From the NCBI GenBank assembly GCA_030656095.1, contig JAUSOU010000048.1:1-35230 (forward strand): a stretch of DNA of 35,230 nucleotides, read 5' to 3'. The position numbers and the translations under genes are program-made. Shown here piece by piece: positions 15,604-24,690 of the stretch. Below the pieces are notes generated by a model. It had not been told where the DNA came from. It saw nothing but the letters and a program-made list of their open reading frames with translations, and did no database searches. How positions within the stretch are numbered: the stretch's first letter is position 1; each line of letters begins with the position of its first letter. The stretch comes from Thermovirgaceae bacterium (GTDB lineage Bacteria > Synergistota > Synergistia > Synergistales > Thermovirgaceae).

Positions 15604-16374
15604 ATGAGAATAGTCAGGTTTTCTGCCGCCCCCAACGAGGCGGCGCGATGGGGAGTGCTCGAGGGAAGTGATGTTTTCGTTACTGAGGGTCCTGGGGGAA
15701 CACGCTCCGGGGAGCACCTGCCCCTTGCGGCCGTTCGTCTGCTTGCCCCAGCGCGCCCGACCAAGATCGTCTGCGTCGGACGCAACTACTTCGGCCACAT
15801 CCGCGAGATGGGCAACGATTCCGAACCGCTCCCCGAGGAGCCCGGCCTTTTCCTCAAGGGGCCGAACACGCTTGCGGATCCATTTTCCGATATACCGTAC
15901 CCCCATTTCACCAGCGAGTTCCACTACGAGGGGGAACTCGCGGTTGTCATCGGCAAAAGGATATTGCCGGGAACGCCTCGCCCGATGGACCACGTTCTCG
16001 GGTATACGGCGGGCATAGATCTCACGGCCCGCGACAGGCAGAGAAGCGACCTTCAGTGGGCACGCGCCAAGTCTGCTGACGCCTTCTGTCCGCTGGGTCC
16101 GTGGGTCGAGACCGATATCGAACCGGGAAGAACGGTGGTGCGGACATTCGTCAACGGAGTCCGGCGGCAGGAAGGGCGCACTGATGACATGATCTTTCCC
16201 GTTTCTGTAATCCTCGGACACATAACCACCTTCATGACCCTTGAAGAAGGGGACGTAGTGCTGACCGGAACACCTGAAGGCGTCGGCGAGATCTTCCCCG
16301 GAGACAGGGTAGAGGTGACGGTGGACGGCCTCGGGGCTCCCCTGGTCATGACGGTCTCCGGCGAGGAGGCCTGA
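15604..16374 (+). CDS. Fumarylacetoacetate hydrolase-family protein
   Basis: A 256-aa enzyme of the FAH superfamily, which hydrolyses C-C bonds or decarboxylates/tautomerises oxo acids (fumarylpyruvate, acylpyruvates, oxaloacetate). Visible are the N-terminal [25 protein letters not shown], the metal ligands in [13 protein letters not shown] and [11 protein letters not shown], then [16 protein letters not shown] and the final [15 protein letters not shown]. Length is right for the single-domain acylpyruvase type. The ATG at 15604 matches the family's usual start (M-R-I-V-R-F). It lies between the alcohol dehydrogenase and the acyl-CoA synthetase, implying a role in oxo-acid breakdown. Confidence 0.9.
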   Translation: MRIVRFSAAPNEAARWGVLEGSDVFVTEGPGGTRSGEHLPLAAVRLLAPARPTKIVCVGRNYFGHIREMGNDSEPLPEEPGLFLKGPNTLADPFSDIPYPHFTSEFHYEGELAVVIGKRILPGTPRPMDHVLGYTAGIDLTARDRQRSDLQWARAKSADAFCPLGPWVETDIEPGRTVVRTFVNGVRRQEGRTDDMIFPVSVILGHITTFMTLEEGDVVLTGTPEGVGEIFPGDRVEVTVDGLGAPLVMTVSGEEA

Positions 16375-16378
16375 GAGA

Positions 16379-18493
16379 ATGAATCGGCTCGCGGCAAAGG
16401 TTACGGATATCTCCCGCCTTCTTTCACCCCGGTCGGTCGCGGTGGTCGGGGCTTCCGGCAATCCAGAGAGCATATCCGGACGCCCGGTCAAGCTCCTGCA
16501 GCGCTTCGGATTCAAGGGCAGGATATTCCCCGTCAACCCCGGAAGGGAGAGGATCGCGGATCTTGAATGCTTCCCGGACATAGCCTCCCTTCCAGAGACT
16601 CCTGATGTCGTGCTTGTAGGGGTGAGAGCGGGCCTGGTTCCGGGCGTGATAAGCCAGTGCGCGGATCGCCGTGTCCCCTATTCCGTCATCTTTTCATCGG
16701 GTTTTGCAGAGAGCGACGAAAGCGATGCCCAGAGGGAGATCATGGATACGGCCAGGAGGGGAGGGGTCCGTATACTCGGTCCGAACTGCCAGGGCCTGGT
16801 GAATTTCGCGGGCTCCGTCCCACTGAGTTTCTCGGCATCTCTTGACAGCGATTCACGCCCGCTTGGCAACGTGGCCTATGTCTCGCAGAGTGGCGCTTTC
16901 GGGTTTGCGTCCTTCGCGATGGCCGCCGAGAGCGGGGTGGGATTCAAGTATGTTGTCACAACCGGCAACCAGGCCGACCTCGACATCGTGGATTTCGGTA
17001 CGGCTTTCGCCAGCGACCCCGAAGTCCGTCTTCTGGTGTTCTATATGGAGGGCCTTTCCGATGGCCCCCGGTTCATTGAGATGCTGAGGTTCGCGGGTGA
17101 ACGCAATGTGCCTGTAGCCATTCTAAAGGTAGGCAAAAGCCCCACCGGGCGGACGGCAGCAAAAAGCCACACCGCCGCCCTGACGGGGGAGGATGAGGCA
17201 TGGCGGACCGTTTTCAGGCAGTATGGCGTCATCGAGATCGAGGATGCCGAGGATATCGCGGATCTCGGCAAGGTCTTTGGACGCGACCGAAGATCTTCGG
17301 GGAAAAAGCTGGGGATCATTACGACCTCAGGCGGAGCCGGAATAATCATGGCGGACAGATCCTGGGACCTTGGACTCGAAGTCGCCCCCCTGCCCCAGGA
17401 TGTGCAGGTTTCGCTGGAAAGGTTCGTGCCGTCGTTCGGTTCGACGGCCAACCCCGTCGACCTCACGGCCCAGGTGATCAACGACCCGGAAGGATTCAGG
17501 TCTTGCCTCGACACGGTTCTGGATTGCCCCGAAGTGGACATGGTCGCCGTTGTCCTGTCGATGATAACGGGAGATTCGGGTGCAGTTGTCACCCGTGACC
17601 TTATTGAGGCAGCACGGCTGTCGGAAAAGCCCATGGCATGCTGCTGGCTTATCAACAGGGAGCAGGGAGGGCCTTTCCTGGATGAACTCATCACGAAGGG
17701 CGTGCCGCTCTTCCGAAGCCTCAAAAGGTGCGCCTGGGCCCTCGCCCAGCTCGCCCGCTGGATGGAGCGACCCGCACTGCCCGCCCGGGCCCCGGATAAC
17801 CCGGGTGAACCTTTCCTCCCCGGAATGCCCCCGGATCTTACGGAGTATGACGCCAAAAGACTGCTGGAGAGGTGGGGAGTCCCCGTATCCCATGAAATAC
17901 TGACAACCTCCCTCGAAGGCGCCATCGCCGCGGCCGAGGAGATAGGCTATCCGGTTGCCCTCAAGATCGTCTCTCCCGAAATCCTCCACAAGACGGATGT
18001 CGGAGCTGTCGCACTCAGGCTCAAGGACAAAGAGGAGCTCAGGAACGCATACGGCAGGCTGCTGGAGAGATCATCCAAGGCCGTACCCCAGGCCCGCATT
18101 CGAGGAGTTCTTATCCAGGAGATGGTCTCCGACGGAATGGAGTGCATGATCGGAGTGAAGAGGGATCCCCTCTTCGGTCCGCTTGTAGCGGTGGGCCTGG
18201 GTGGAATATACGTCGAAATACTTAACGACGTGTCTATCCGCCAGGCTCCCGTGGACAGGGATGAGGCCGTCAGGATGATCAGGGACCTCCGGGGTTTTCC
18301 GCTGCTTGCCGGTACAAGAGGCAAGCCCCCCAGGGACGTTGATGCGCTCGCAGATATGGTGTCGAAGATATCGGTCATGGCCTGTGCCGAGGATACGCTC
18401 GGCGAACTTGACGTGAACCCGGTCTTCGTCCTTGACGAGGGAAATGGAGCGGTGGTTGTGGATGCTGTCGTTATCAGGAGGAGTGATTTATGA
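16379..18493 (+). CDS. ADP-forming acyl-CoA synthetase (acetate-CoA ligase, alpha-beta fusion)
   Basis: A 704-aa fusion enzyme that converts acyl-CoA, ADP and phosphate into free acid, CoA and ATP, the energy-yielding last step of fermentation of sugars or amino acids in many anaerobes. Domains in order: CoA-binding Rossmann domain (VAVVGASGNPESISGRPVK), succinyl-CoA-ligase-like domains (ILGPNCQGLVNF, VSQSGAFG), the phosphorylatable-region KSHTAALTG with His264, and a C-terminal ATP-grasp domain from about residue 485 (LTEYDAKRLLERWGVPVS, HKTDVGAV, LGELDVNPVFV). It starts 4 nt after the FAH-family gene and overlaps plsY by 4 nt. Propionyl-, branched-chain or aryl-acyl-CoAs are alternative substrates. 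Confidence 0.92.
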   Translation: MNRLAAKVTDISRLLSPRSVAVVGASGNPESISGRPVKLLQRFGFKGRIFPVNPGRERIADLECFPDIASLPETPDVVLVGVRAGLVPGVISQCADRRVPYSVIFSSGFAESDESDAQREIMDTARRGGVRILGPNCQGLVNFAGSVPLSFSASLDSDSRPLGNVAYVSQSGAFGFASFAMAAESGVGFKYVVTTGNQADLDIVDFGTAFASDPEVRLLVFYMEGLSDGPRFIEMLRFAGERNVPVAILKVGKSPTGRTAAKSHTAALTGEDEAWRTVFRQYGVIEIEDAEDIADLGKVFGRDRRSSGKKLGIITTSGGAGIIMADRSWDLGLEVAPLPQDVQVSLERFVPSFGSTANPVDLTAQVINDPEGFRSCLDTVLDCPEVDMVAVVLSMITGDSGAVVTRDLIEAARLSEKPMACCWLINREQGGPFLDELITKGVPLFRSLKRCAWALAQLARWMERPALPARAPDNPGEPFLPGMPPDLTEYDAKRLLERWGVPVSHEILTTSLEGAIAAAEEIGYPVALKIVSPEILHKTDVGAVALRLKDKEELRNAYGRLLERSSKAVPQARIRGVLIQEMVSDGMECMIGVKRDPLFGPLVAVGLGGIYVEILNDVSIRQAPVDRDEAVRMIRDLRGFPLLAGTRGKPPRDVDALADMVSKISVMACAEDTLGELDVNPVFVLDEGNGAVVVDAVVIRRSDL

Positions 18494-19083
18494 CTTCCCT
18501 GATTTGGGTTCTTGCCGGTTATCTTTTCGGCTCCGTTCCGGCAGGGTATCTTGCGGTGAAGCTTGTTCTTGGAGAGGACATCCGCAAGTTGGGGTCCGGC
18601 AACATCGGAGCGACAAACGTCTCCCGTTTTCTGGGGAAGAAGTGGGGGGTAGCCGTCGCCGTATTCGACATGGCCAAGGGGGGGATCGTGGTTCTTGCCG
18701 CTCGGCTTCTTGGGATGCAGGATCCATGGATTCTTGCCTTCGCCGGTTTCGCGGGTGTCTGCGGCCACAACTTTCCGGTATGGCTCGGGTTTCGGGGAGG
18801 CAAGGGCGTTGCGACATCCTTCGGAGTGATATTCTTCTGGAACCCGGTTCCCGCCTTGGCGGGAGGCATTGCCTGGTATCTTGTAATGCGTTTCACGAAA
18901 TATGTCTCGGTCGGTTCGATGGTCTCCCTGATGACCGTCCCGGTCTGGTTCCTGTTTCTCAGACAGCCCCAGGCATATTTCTGGGTTTCATCGGCGCTTG
19001 CCGCTCTTGCGGTCGTGCGCCACAGGGGAAATATCGCAAATCTGCTGGGCGGCAGGGAAGAACGCATCGGCGGAGAGGAGTGA
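18490..19083 (+). CDS. plsY: Glycerol-3-phosphate acyltransferase PlsY
   Basis: A 197-aa inner-membrane enzyme that transfers an acyl group from acyl-phosphate to glycerol 3-phosphate, the first acylation in phospholipid synthesis. Conserved motifs are the N-terminal YLFGSVPAGYLAVKL, the KLGSGNIGATNVSR loop, DMAKGG, and GHNFPVWLGFRGGKGVATS. About five helices are visible, as expected. Its ATG overlaps the TGA of the acyl-CoA synthetase (ATGA), so the two are translationally coupled. Its presence at the end of a catabolic operon is unusual. Confidence 0.95.
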   Translation: MTSLIWVLAGYLFGSVPAGYLAVKLVLGEDIRKLGSGNIGATNVSRFLGKKWGVAVAVFDMAKGGIVVLAARLLGMQDPWILAFAGFAGVCGHNFPVWLGFRGGKGVATSFGVIFFWNPVPALAGGIAWYLVMRFTKYVSVGSMVSLMTVPVWFLFLRQPQAYFWVSSALAALAVVRHRGNIANLLGGREERIGGEE

Positions 19084-19092
19084 ACAACATCA

Positions 19093-19144
19093 TTGACGAA
19101 TATTGACCATAACCCTATAATTCGGTTTGTCAAAGAAGGTCAAA
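19093..19144 (+). promoter_or_regulatory. ctsR promoter with overlapping CtsR operator
   Basis: The -35 TTGACG (19093-19098) and -10 TATAAT (19116-19121) are spaced by 17 bp, placing the transcription start near 19128. From there TGTCAAA-GAA-GGTCAAA (19128-19144) is a near-perfect copy of the known CtsR heptad operator (RGTCAAA-NAN-RGTCAAA). CtsR bound there would block initiation of its own heat-shock operon, so autoregulation is strongly implied. Confidence 0.92.
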
Positions 19145-19156
19145 GGAGGAAGGGTC

Positions 19157-19636
19157 GTGGCCAGTCTTACCAGGCTCATAGAGCAACACATCCAGGAACT
19201 GCTCAAGACAACCACGGAAGAGTCGGTTTTCCTCAGCCGCAAGGATCTGTCAGAACATTTCGGGTGTGTTCCCAGCCAGATAAATTATGTCATCAGAAGC
19301 CGATTCACTCCCGAACGGGGATACATTGTCGAAAGCCAGAGGGGCGGACACGGATATATCCGGGTCATTCGGCTCTGTCTGGATATGCCCGAAGACCGGG
19401 CCAACCATATTGACGAACTCATTGGGGACACTGTCAACGAGCAGGAGACACGAAGGATCCTCGCAAACCTCCAGCACAGGCAGTTGATCACCACACGGGA
19501 ACGCCTTCTCATCGAGGTTGCGACAAGGTTCCAGGAGGAGATTGGATCCAGTCTCCTGGACCTCTCCCCCTACAAGCGCGATTCCCTTCACGCAGGACTT
19601 CTCAAACGTCTGTTGCGGAGCCTTGTGCTCGGATAG
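19157..19636 (+). CDS. ctsR: Class III stress gene repressor CtsR
   Basis: A 159-aa DNA-binding repressor of clp and protein-quality-control genes. The N-terminal winged helix-turn-helix (FLSRKDLSEHFGCVPSQINY) and the glycine-rich wing (ESQRGGHGYIRVIR), which is the thermosensing element in characterised CtsR proteins, are both intact. The C-terminal dimerisation domain recognised by McsB follows. The GTG at 19157 is chosen because AAAGGAGGAAG is well placed and the frame upstream overlaps the operator. It heads the operon ctsR-mcsA-mcsB-clpC. Confidence 0.95.
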   Translation: MASLTRLIEQHIQELLKTTTEESVFLSRKDLSEHFGCVPSQINYVIRSRFTPERGYIVESQRGGHGYIRVIRLCLDMPEDRANHIDELIGDTVNEQETRRILANLQHRQLITTRERLLIEVATRFQEEIGSSLLDLSPYKRDSLHAGLLKRLLRSLVLG

Positions 19637-19647
19637 GACTCTGTGAA

Positions 19648-20184
19648 ATGAAGTGCGGGAGGTGCAGCGGTCGGGACGCCGAAGTTCACATAAGGCAACA
19701 GAAGGGCAAGGAGGTTGTCGAATACCATCTCTGCCGTGATTGCGCGGAACAGATGGCCAAAGACGGCCTGATTCCCGACATGTCCTTTGATTTTCCCCTT
19801 GAAAGTTTCCTTTCGGGGCTCTTCCCGGGCCCCGCGAGCGGGGGGCAGGAAGATGAAGAGGGGAACTCCGCATTGGCAGGCCTTGCCTGCGGAAGGTGCG
19901 GCCTCGACCATTCCGCGTTCAGGAGATCAGGGAAATACGGCTGTTCCGACTGTTTCGCGATCTTTCACGACAGCTTGGGGCCGCTCCTCCGAAAGATCCA
20001 CGGCTTCGACATCCATAGGGGAATAAGGCCGAAGACGGCGTGCAACGCGGCATCCTGCGCCGATGATGCTGAAACGCTCAGGGAGGAGCTGCGCCAGGCG
20101 ATAGAAAAAGAAGAGTACGAAAGGGCCGCGGTTATCCGTGACAGGATCCGGGGGACCGATGGAGATCATGAAAACAGGAGCTAG
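19648..20184 (+). CDS. mcsA: McsA, activator of the protein-arginine kinase
   Basis: A 178-aa zinc-binding protein that activates McsB and helps hand substrates to ClpC. Four Cys pairs are seen: CGRC near the start, CRDC, CGRC and CSDC, then the C-terminal UVR motif (REELRQAIEKEEYERAAVIR) shared with UvrB, UvrC and ClpC. The region between the two zinc ribbons is variable and contains an acidic stretch. It starts 11 nt after ctsR and overlaps the mcsB start. Confidence 0.93.
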   Translation: MKCGRCSGRDAEVHIRQQKGKEVVEYHLCRDCAEQMAKDGLIPDMSFDFPLESFLSGLFPGPASGGQEDEEGNSALAGLACGRCGLDHSAFRRSGKYGCSDCFAIFHDSLGPLLRKIHGFDIHRGIRPKTACNAASCADDAETLREELRQAIEKEEYERAAVIRDRIRGTDGDHENRS

Positions 20185-21241
20185 GGAACTTGCGGACAGC
20201 CCTCTCGAATGGCTTAAAGGCCGGGGTGAATCTTCCGATATTGTTTTCTCCTGCCGCGTAAGGCTTGCCAGGAATCTCGAAAGGTTCGTCTTCCCGTGGA
20301 GGGCCGACCCGGCGACGCTGAATGCTATTGCGGATACGATCCGCGCCAGGATTGCTTCGGATCACTCAATAAAACCCCTGAGGAGCCTGGTCATCGACTC
20401 ACTGGACCCTCTCGCAAGAGGGATCCTCGTCGAAAGACATCTTGTCAGCCCCGCCCTGGCAAGGGGCGGACCCGGTCGTGAAGCGGCGATGGACGAGAAG
20501 GGGATCCTTTCGGTGATGGTGAACGAGGAGGATCACATCCGGATCCAGGCCTTTCTCGACGGTCTGCGGATCCACGATGCGTGGAAGGCCGCAAGAGAGG
20601 CCGATCAGTCCCTTGAGGATCTGGGTTACGCTTTCGACGGAAAGAGCGGATTCCTGACGACCTGTCCCACCAACATGGGTACCGGCCTTCGCGCATCCGT
20701 GATGATCCACCTCCCCGCCCTTTCGGTCCTGAGGAAGATAGGCAGGATCGTGGCGGATTGCGGCAGGATAGGTCTGACGGTAAGGGGCATGTACGGAGAG
20801 GGGAGCGACTCCGCGGGGTCGCTCTTCCAGGTCTCGAACCAGGTCACCCTTGGACAGTCTGAGGAAGAGTTGCTTGAGAAGGTCTACGGTGTCGCTTCGG
20901 GGCTGGTCGATAAGGAGCGCTCCGCGAGGACGCAGCTTATGGATGTAAAGGGTTCGGAGCTCGAGGATAAGGCCTGGAGAGCATGGGGGCTCCTTAGATA
21001 TGCCAGGATCGTTGACAGAAGAGAGTCCCTGGAACTTCTCTCCATTTCAAGGATGGCTTCGGAGATGGATATACTTCCGCCTGTTCCCGCCATCATCTGG
21101 AACAGGCTGCTTCTGGATATACAGCAGGCTCATATGCAGGCACGTGCCGACCGGCCGCTTGGGGCCGAAGAGCTTGACGCGAGGAGAGCCGATGTTTTCA
21201 GGCGGCTTTTTGAACCACTCCCGGAAACCGGCGCAATATGA
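20159..21241 (+). CDS. mcsB: Protein-arginine kinase McsB
   Basis: A 360-aa phosphagen-kinase-fold enzyme that phosphorylates Arg residues on damaged or regulatory proteins, including CtsR, marking them for ClpC. Landmarks are SSDIVFSCRVRLARNLERF, SVMVNEEDHIRIQAF, CPTNMGTGLRASVMIHLPAL and GLTVRGMYGEGSDSAGSLFQ with SNQVTLGQSEEEL. Length is normal. The start is at ATG 20159 (GGGGGA just upstream), overlapping mcsA by 26 bp; ATG 20168 is also possible. The overlap implies translational coupling of activator and kinase. Confidence 0.94.
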   Translation: MEIMKTGARELADSPLEWLKGRGESSDIVFSCRVRLARNLERFVFPWRADPATLNAIADTIRARIASDHSIKPLRSLVIDSLDPLARGILVERHLVSPALARGGPGREAAMDEKGILSVMVNEEDHIRIQAFLDGLRIHDAWKAAREADQSLEDLGYAFDGKSGFLTTCPTNMGTGLRASVMIHLPALSVLRKIGRIVADCGRIGLTVRGMYGEGSDSAGSLFQVSNQVTLGQSEEELLEKVYGVASGLVDKERSARTQLMDVKGSELEDKAWRAWGLLRYARIVDRRESLELLSISRMASEMDILPPVPAIIWNRLLLDIQQAHMQARADRPLGAEELDARRADVFRRLFEPLPETGAI

Positions 21242-21259
21242 ATATGGAGGTATCTCTAA

Positions 21260-23812
21260 ATGTGGCAGTTCTTCACTGAGAGAGGCAAGAAGGTCATACA
21301 GCTGGCACACAGGGAAGCGCTCAGGCTAGGCCACGATGTCATAGGGACGGAGCACATCCTTCTCGGCCTGGCGGTCGAGGGCGAGGGCGTCGCGGCGCGG
21401 GTCCTGCAGTCCGCGGGAGTTTCCATCGATGAACTGCGCGCCATGGTCGAACAGCTGGTCGGCAGGGGGGAACAGAAGGACAAACCGGTGGACCTTCCCC
21501 TGAGCCCGAGAGCCAAGAAGGTTCTCGATCTGGCCATGCGGGAGGCCAGGAACATGTCCGTCAATTACGTCGGCACGGAGCACATCCTTCTCGGCCTCAT
21601 ATCAGAGGGTGAGGGGATAGCCGCCCAGGTGCTGAACTCGATGGGGCTGGATTCCGACAAGGTGCGCTCGGATGTCGTCACCGCGCTATCGGCTGGTGAC
21701 GGATCGCCGTTCGACGCGGGGGAAAGATCATCGGATGAGCAGTCCCAGAAAGGGTCGGGGCGTTCCAGGACTCCCACACTCGACCAACTGGGCATTGTTC
21801 TGACGGAGATGGCCCAGCGCAACGAACTCGATCCGGTCATAGGGCGCGGCAAGGAGATACAGAGGCTTATCCAGATCCTCTCGCGCCGTACCAAGAACAA
21901 TCCTGTGCTTATCGGCGACCCCGGGGTGGGAAAGACCGCCATAGTGGAGGGTCTGGCCCAGAAGATCATCGCCGGCGACATCCCCGAGGTTCTCAAGGGG
22001 AAGCGCGTGGTTCAGCTCAACGTCGGCAACCTGGTCGCAGGGACAAAATACCGTGGCGAGTTCGAGGAGCGTATGCGCAAACTGGTCAAGGAACTCCGCG
22101 AGTGCCGGGACGTCATCCTCTTCATCGACGAGATCCACACGATCGTCGGTGCTGGCGGGGCCGAAGGAGCGGTCGACGCTGCAAATATCCTTAAGCCGAG
22201 CCTTGCGAGAGGCGAGTTCCAGGTCGTGGGCGCGACGACGATAGAAGAGTACAGGAAGAACATCGAAAAGGACGCCGCCCTTGAGAGGCGCTTTCAGCCC
22301 GTCATGGTGGAAGAGCCCAATGTCGAGGACTCAATAAAAATACTTGAGGGACTCAGGGACAGATACGAGGTCCACCACAGGGCCAAGATCACCGACGACG
22401 CTCTCGAGGCCGCGGCACGCCTTTCCGCACGCTACATCACGGAACGCCACCTTCCCGACAAGGCTATAGACCTGATCGACGAGGCGGCTGCACGGGCCAG
22501 GCTCAAGACCATGGAGGCGCCCGACGACATGAAGGAGATGGAGAGGCGCCTGGAGGGTCTTCGCAAGGAGAAGGAAGCCATGGTCGCCTCCCAGGAGTTT
22601 GAAAAGGCCGCCGGCCTCCGGGATGATGAGCGGAAGCTCAACGAAGAGATAGAGGAGAGGCGCAGGGAGTGGCAGAGACTCCGCAACCAGGAGGAGCCGG
22701 TCGTGGACGCCGGGCAGATAGCCGGAATAGTCTCCGAGTGGACCGGCATTCCCGTTCTGCAGCTTACCGAGGAGGAATCGGCCAGGCTCATGCGCATGGA
22801 AGAGGAGATACACAAACGCATGGTCGACCAGGCTGAGGCGGTCAACGCCGTATCCAGGGCCATAAGAAGGGCGAGAAGCGGTCTCAAGGATCCCAAGCGT
22901 CCGATAGGGAGTTTCCTCTTTCTCGGCCCCACGGGAGTCGGCAAGACCGAACTCGCACGCGCTCTCGCCGAATTTCTCTTCGGCAGTGAGGAGGCCATGG
23001 CACGCTTCGACATGAGCGAATACATGGAGCGCCACGAGGTCTCAAAACTGATCGGCGCGCCCCCAGGCTACGTAGGTTTCGAGGAAGGGGGAAAACTCAC
23101 CGAGGCTCTGAGAAGGCGTCCGTACTCCGTGGTCCTCTTCGACGAGATCGAAAAGGCCCACCCTGACATCTTCAACATCCTTCTCCAGATCCTCGAAGAC
23201 GGCCGCCTGACCGACGGGCAGGGGCATGCCGTGGACTTCAGGAACAGTGTGGTCATAATGACCAGCAATATCGGGGCACTGGATGTCATGAAGGGACAGG
23301 GACTTGGCTTTGCGCCTCCCGGCCAGGGCGAATCCCCTGACTGGGACAGGGCCCGGAAGAGCATCACTGAAGCCGTCAAGAAGACCTTCAGGCCCGAGTT
23401 TATAAACCGTGTTGACGAGATGATAGTCTTCCAGCCCCTGGGGCGCGAGGATCTCCTCAAGGTCCTGAATTTGATGCTCCAGGAGGTGGAAAAACGCCTC
23501 GCCGAGAAGGGGATCCACATAGACATATCCCTCGAAGCCAGGACTCTGCTCCTCGAAAAGGGTTACGATCCCCGATACGGGGCGAGACCTTTGAGAAGGG
23601 CTGTCCAGCGGATGATAGAGGACCGCCTCGCCGACCTGATGCTGGAGGGGCGAATATCGAATGGAAGCCGTGTCTCCGTCTCCGTCAGGGATGGGGACCT
23701 GTTGCTGTCCCCGGACGATGATCCCGGGGACTCCGGAGCAACTGCCTCCGCGGCAGGTGAAACGGGGACACCCCCGGGATCTGACCCAGGCGGCACGACA
23801 GGAGGGGTTTGA
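21260..23812 (+). CDS. clpC: AAA+ unfoldase ClpC
   Basis: An 850-aa Hsp100 ATPase that unfolds Arg-phosphorylated or adaptor-bound proteins and feeds a protease. Two Clp-N repeats (about residues 5-145) precede AAA domain 1 with Walker A GDPGVGKT at 219-226. A middle domain holds a UVR motif (about 437-470), typical of ClpC rather than ClpA or ClpB, and AAA domain 2 has Walker A GPTGVGKT at 556-563. The LGF tripeptide at 682-684 matches the loop that docks on ClpP, so a ClpP partner should exist; no clpP lies in this window. The C-terminus is a Gly/Pro-rich tail. GGAGG precedes the start. Confidence 0.96.
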   Translation: MWQFFTERGKKVIQLAHREALRLGHDVIGTEHILLGLAVEGEGVAARVLQSAGVSIDELRAMVEQLVGRGEQKDKPVDLPLSPRAKKVLDLAMREARNMSVNYVGTEHILLGLISEGEGIAAQVLNSMGLDSDKVRSDVVTALSAGDGSPFDAGERSSDEQSQKGSGRSRTPTLDQLGIVLTEMAQRNELDPVIGRGKEIQRLIQILSRRTKNNPVLIGDPGVGKTAIVEGLAQKIIAGDIPEVLKGKRVVQLNVGNLVAGTKYRGEFEERMRKLVKELRECRDVILFIDEIHTIVGAGGAEGAVDAANILKPSLARGEFQVVGATTIEEYRKNIEKDAALERRFQPVMVEEPNVEDSIKILEGLRDRYEVHHRAKITDDALEAAARLSARYITERHLPDKAIDLIDEAAARARLKTMEAPDDMKEMERRLEGLRKEKEAMVASQEFEKAAGLRDDERKLNEEIEERRREWQRLRNQEEPVVDAGQIAGIVSEWTGIPVLQLTEEESARLMRMEEEIHKRMVDQAEAVNAVSRAIRRARSGLKDPKRPIGSFLFLGPTGVGKTELARALAEFLFGSEEAMARFDMSEYMERHEVSKLIGAPPGYVGFEEGGKLTEALRRRPYSVVLFDEIEKAHPDIFNILLQILEDGRLTDGQGHAVDFRNSVVIMTSNIGALDVMKGQGLGFAPPGQGESPDWDRARKSITEAVKKTFRPEFINRVDEMIVFQPLGREDLLKVLNLMLQEVEKRLAEKGIHIDISLEARTLLLEKGYDPRYGARPLRRAVQRMIEDRLADLMLEGRISNGSRVSVSVRDGDLLLSPDDDPGDSGATASAAGETGTPPGSDPGGTTGGV

Positions 23813-23813
23813 A

Positions 23814-24686
23814 TTGTTCAAGATAGACATTTTCTGGATCATGATCCTCTTCTTTTTCATTTTTCCCATGATGAAGCAGTGGGCACTGGAGCGTTCCAGG
23901 GTCGTGGCGATCCGGAACCTGGAGAAGACGCGAGGCAGCAGGGTCATTACGCTGATCCACAGGCAGGAAAGCGTCGGGTTCCTCGGGATGTTCGCCAGGA
24001 ATTTCATCAACATAGAAGATTCCGAGGAGCTGCTCAGGGCAATACGCCTGACCTCGTCGGACACGCCGATAGATCTTATCATCCATACCCCCGGAGGCCT
24101 GCTCCTGGCGGCATCACAGATCGCGGCCGCACTGAACAAGCACGAGTCGAAGGTCACTGTTTTTGTGCCGCATTATGCGATGTCGGGGGGGACACTCATA
24201 GCCCTGGCCGCCGATGAGATAGTGATGGACCGCCATGCGGTCCTGGGGCCTGTCGATCCGCAGATAGGGCAGTACCCTGCCGTCTCCATACTCAAGGCGG
24301 TCGAAGAGAAGCCGATATCCGAGGTCGACGATGAGACTCTCATCCTTGCGGATATCTCCCGTAAGGCGATAGCGCAGACACACAAATTTGTGGTAAAACT
24401 TCTCGTGGACAATGTGCCCGCGGAGGAGGCCGAGCGTCTCGCGCAAATTTTGACTGAAGGGCGATGGACACACGACTACCCGATCAGCAGCGAGGAGGCC
24501 GCGGAGCTGGGTCTTTTTGTTTCGACCGAGATGCCCGAGGAGATCAGCCAGGTTATGCGGCTTTATCCCCAGGCAGGCCAACGCCGCCCCTCCGTGCAGT
24601 ATGTCCCGATGCCCTATCAGGGATCTCCGGGGAAACAATCCGGCAAGGGTTCTTTATGGATCGCCGGAAAACATTTTGAGGAGTGA
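23814..24686 (+). CDS. Membrane-anchored ClpP-fold serine protease (SDH/SppA-like family)
   Basis: A 290-aa protein of the SDH proteinase family, which has the crotonase/ClpP fold of SppA and ClpP. One N-terminal helix (residues 5-20, DIFWIMILFFFIFPMM) anchors it, with the catalytic domain after it. Hallmarks are DLIIHTPGGLLLAAS (oxyanion loop), YAMSGGTLIALAADEIVMD with the presumed nucleophile Ser124, and AVLGPVDPQIGQYPA. The TTG at 23814 is the start: GGAGGGG is 6 nt upstream and the clpC stop is immediately before it. Its place directly behind clpC suggests it belongs to the same quality-control transcript. Whether it degrades ClpC substrates or membrane and signal peptides is unknown. Confidence 0.88.
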   Translation: MFKIDIFWIMILFFFIFPMMKQWALERSRVVAIRNLEKTRGSRVITLIHRQESVGFLGMFARNFINIEDSEELLRAIRLTSSDTPIDLIIHTPGGLLLAASQIAAALNKHESKVTVFVPHYAMSGGTLIALAADEIVMDRHAVLGPVDPQIGQYPAVSILKAVEEKPISEVDDETLILADISRKAIAQTHKFVVKLLVDNVPAEEAERLAQILTEGRWTHDYPISSEEAAELGLFVSTEMPEEISQVMRLYPQAGQRRPSVQYVPMPYQGSPGKQSGKGSLWIAGKHFEE

Positions 24687-24690
24687 TCGA

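Noticed and set aside
23042-24157. 371-aa minus-strand frame across the clpC end and the SDH protease
   Set aside because: Spans two genuine plus-strand genes and shows no family features.
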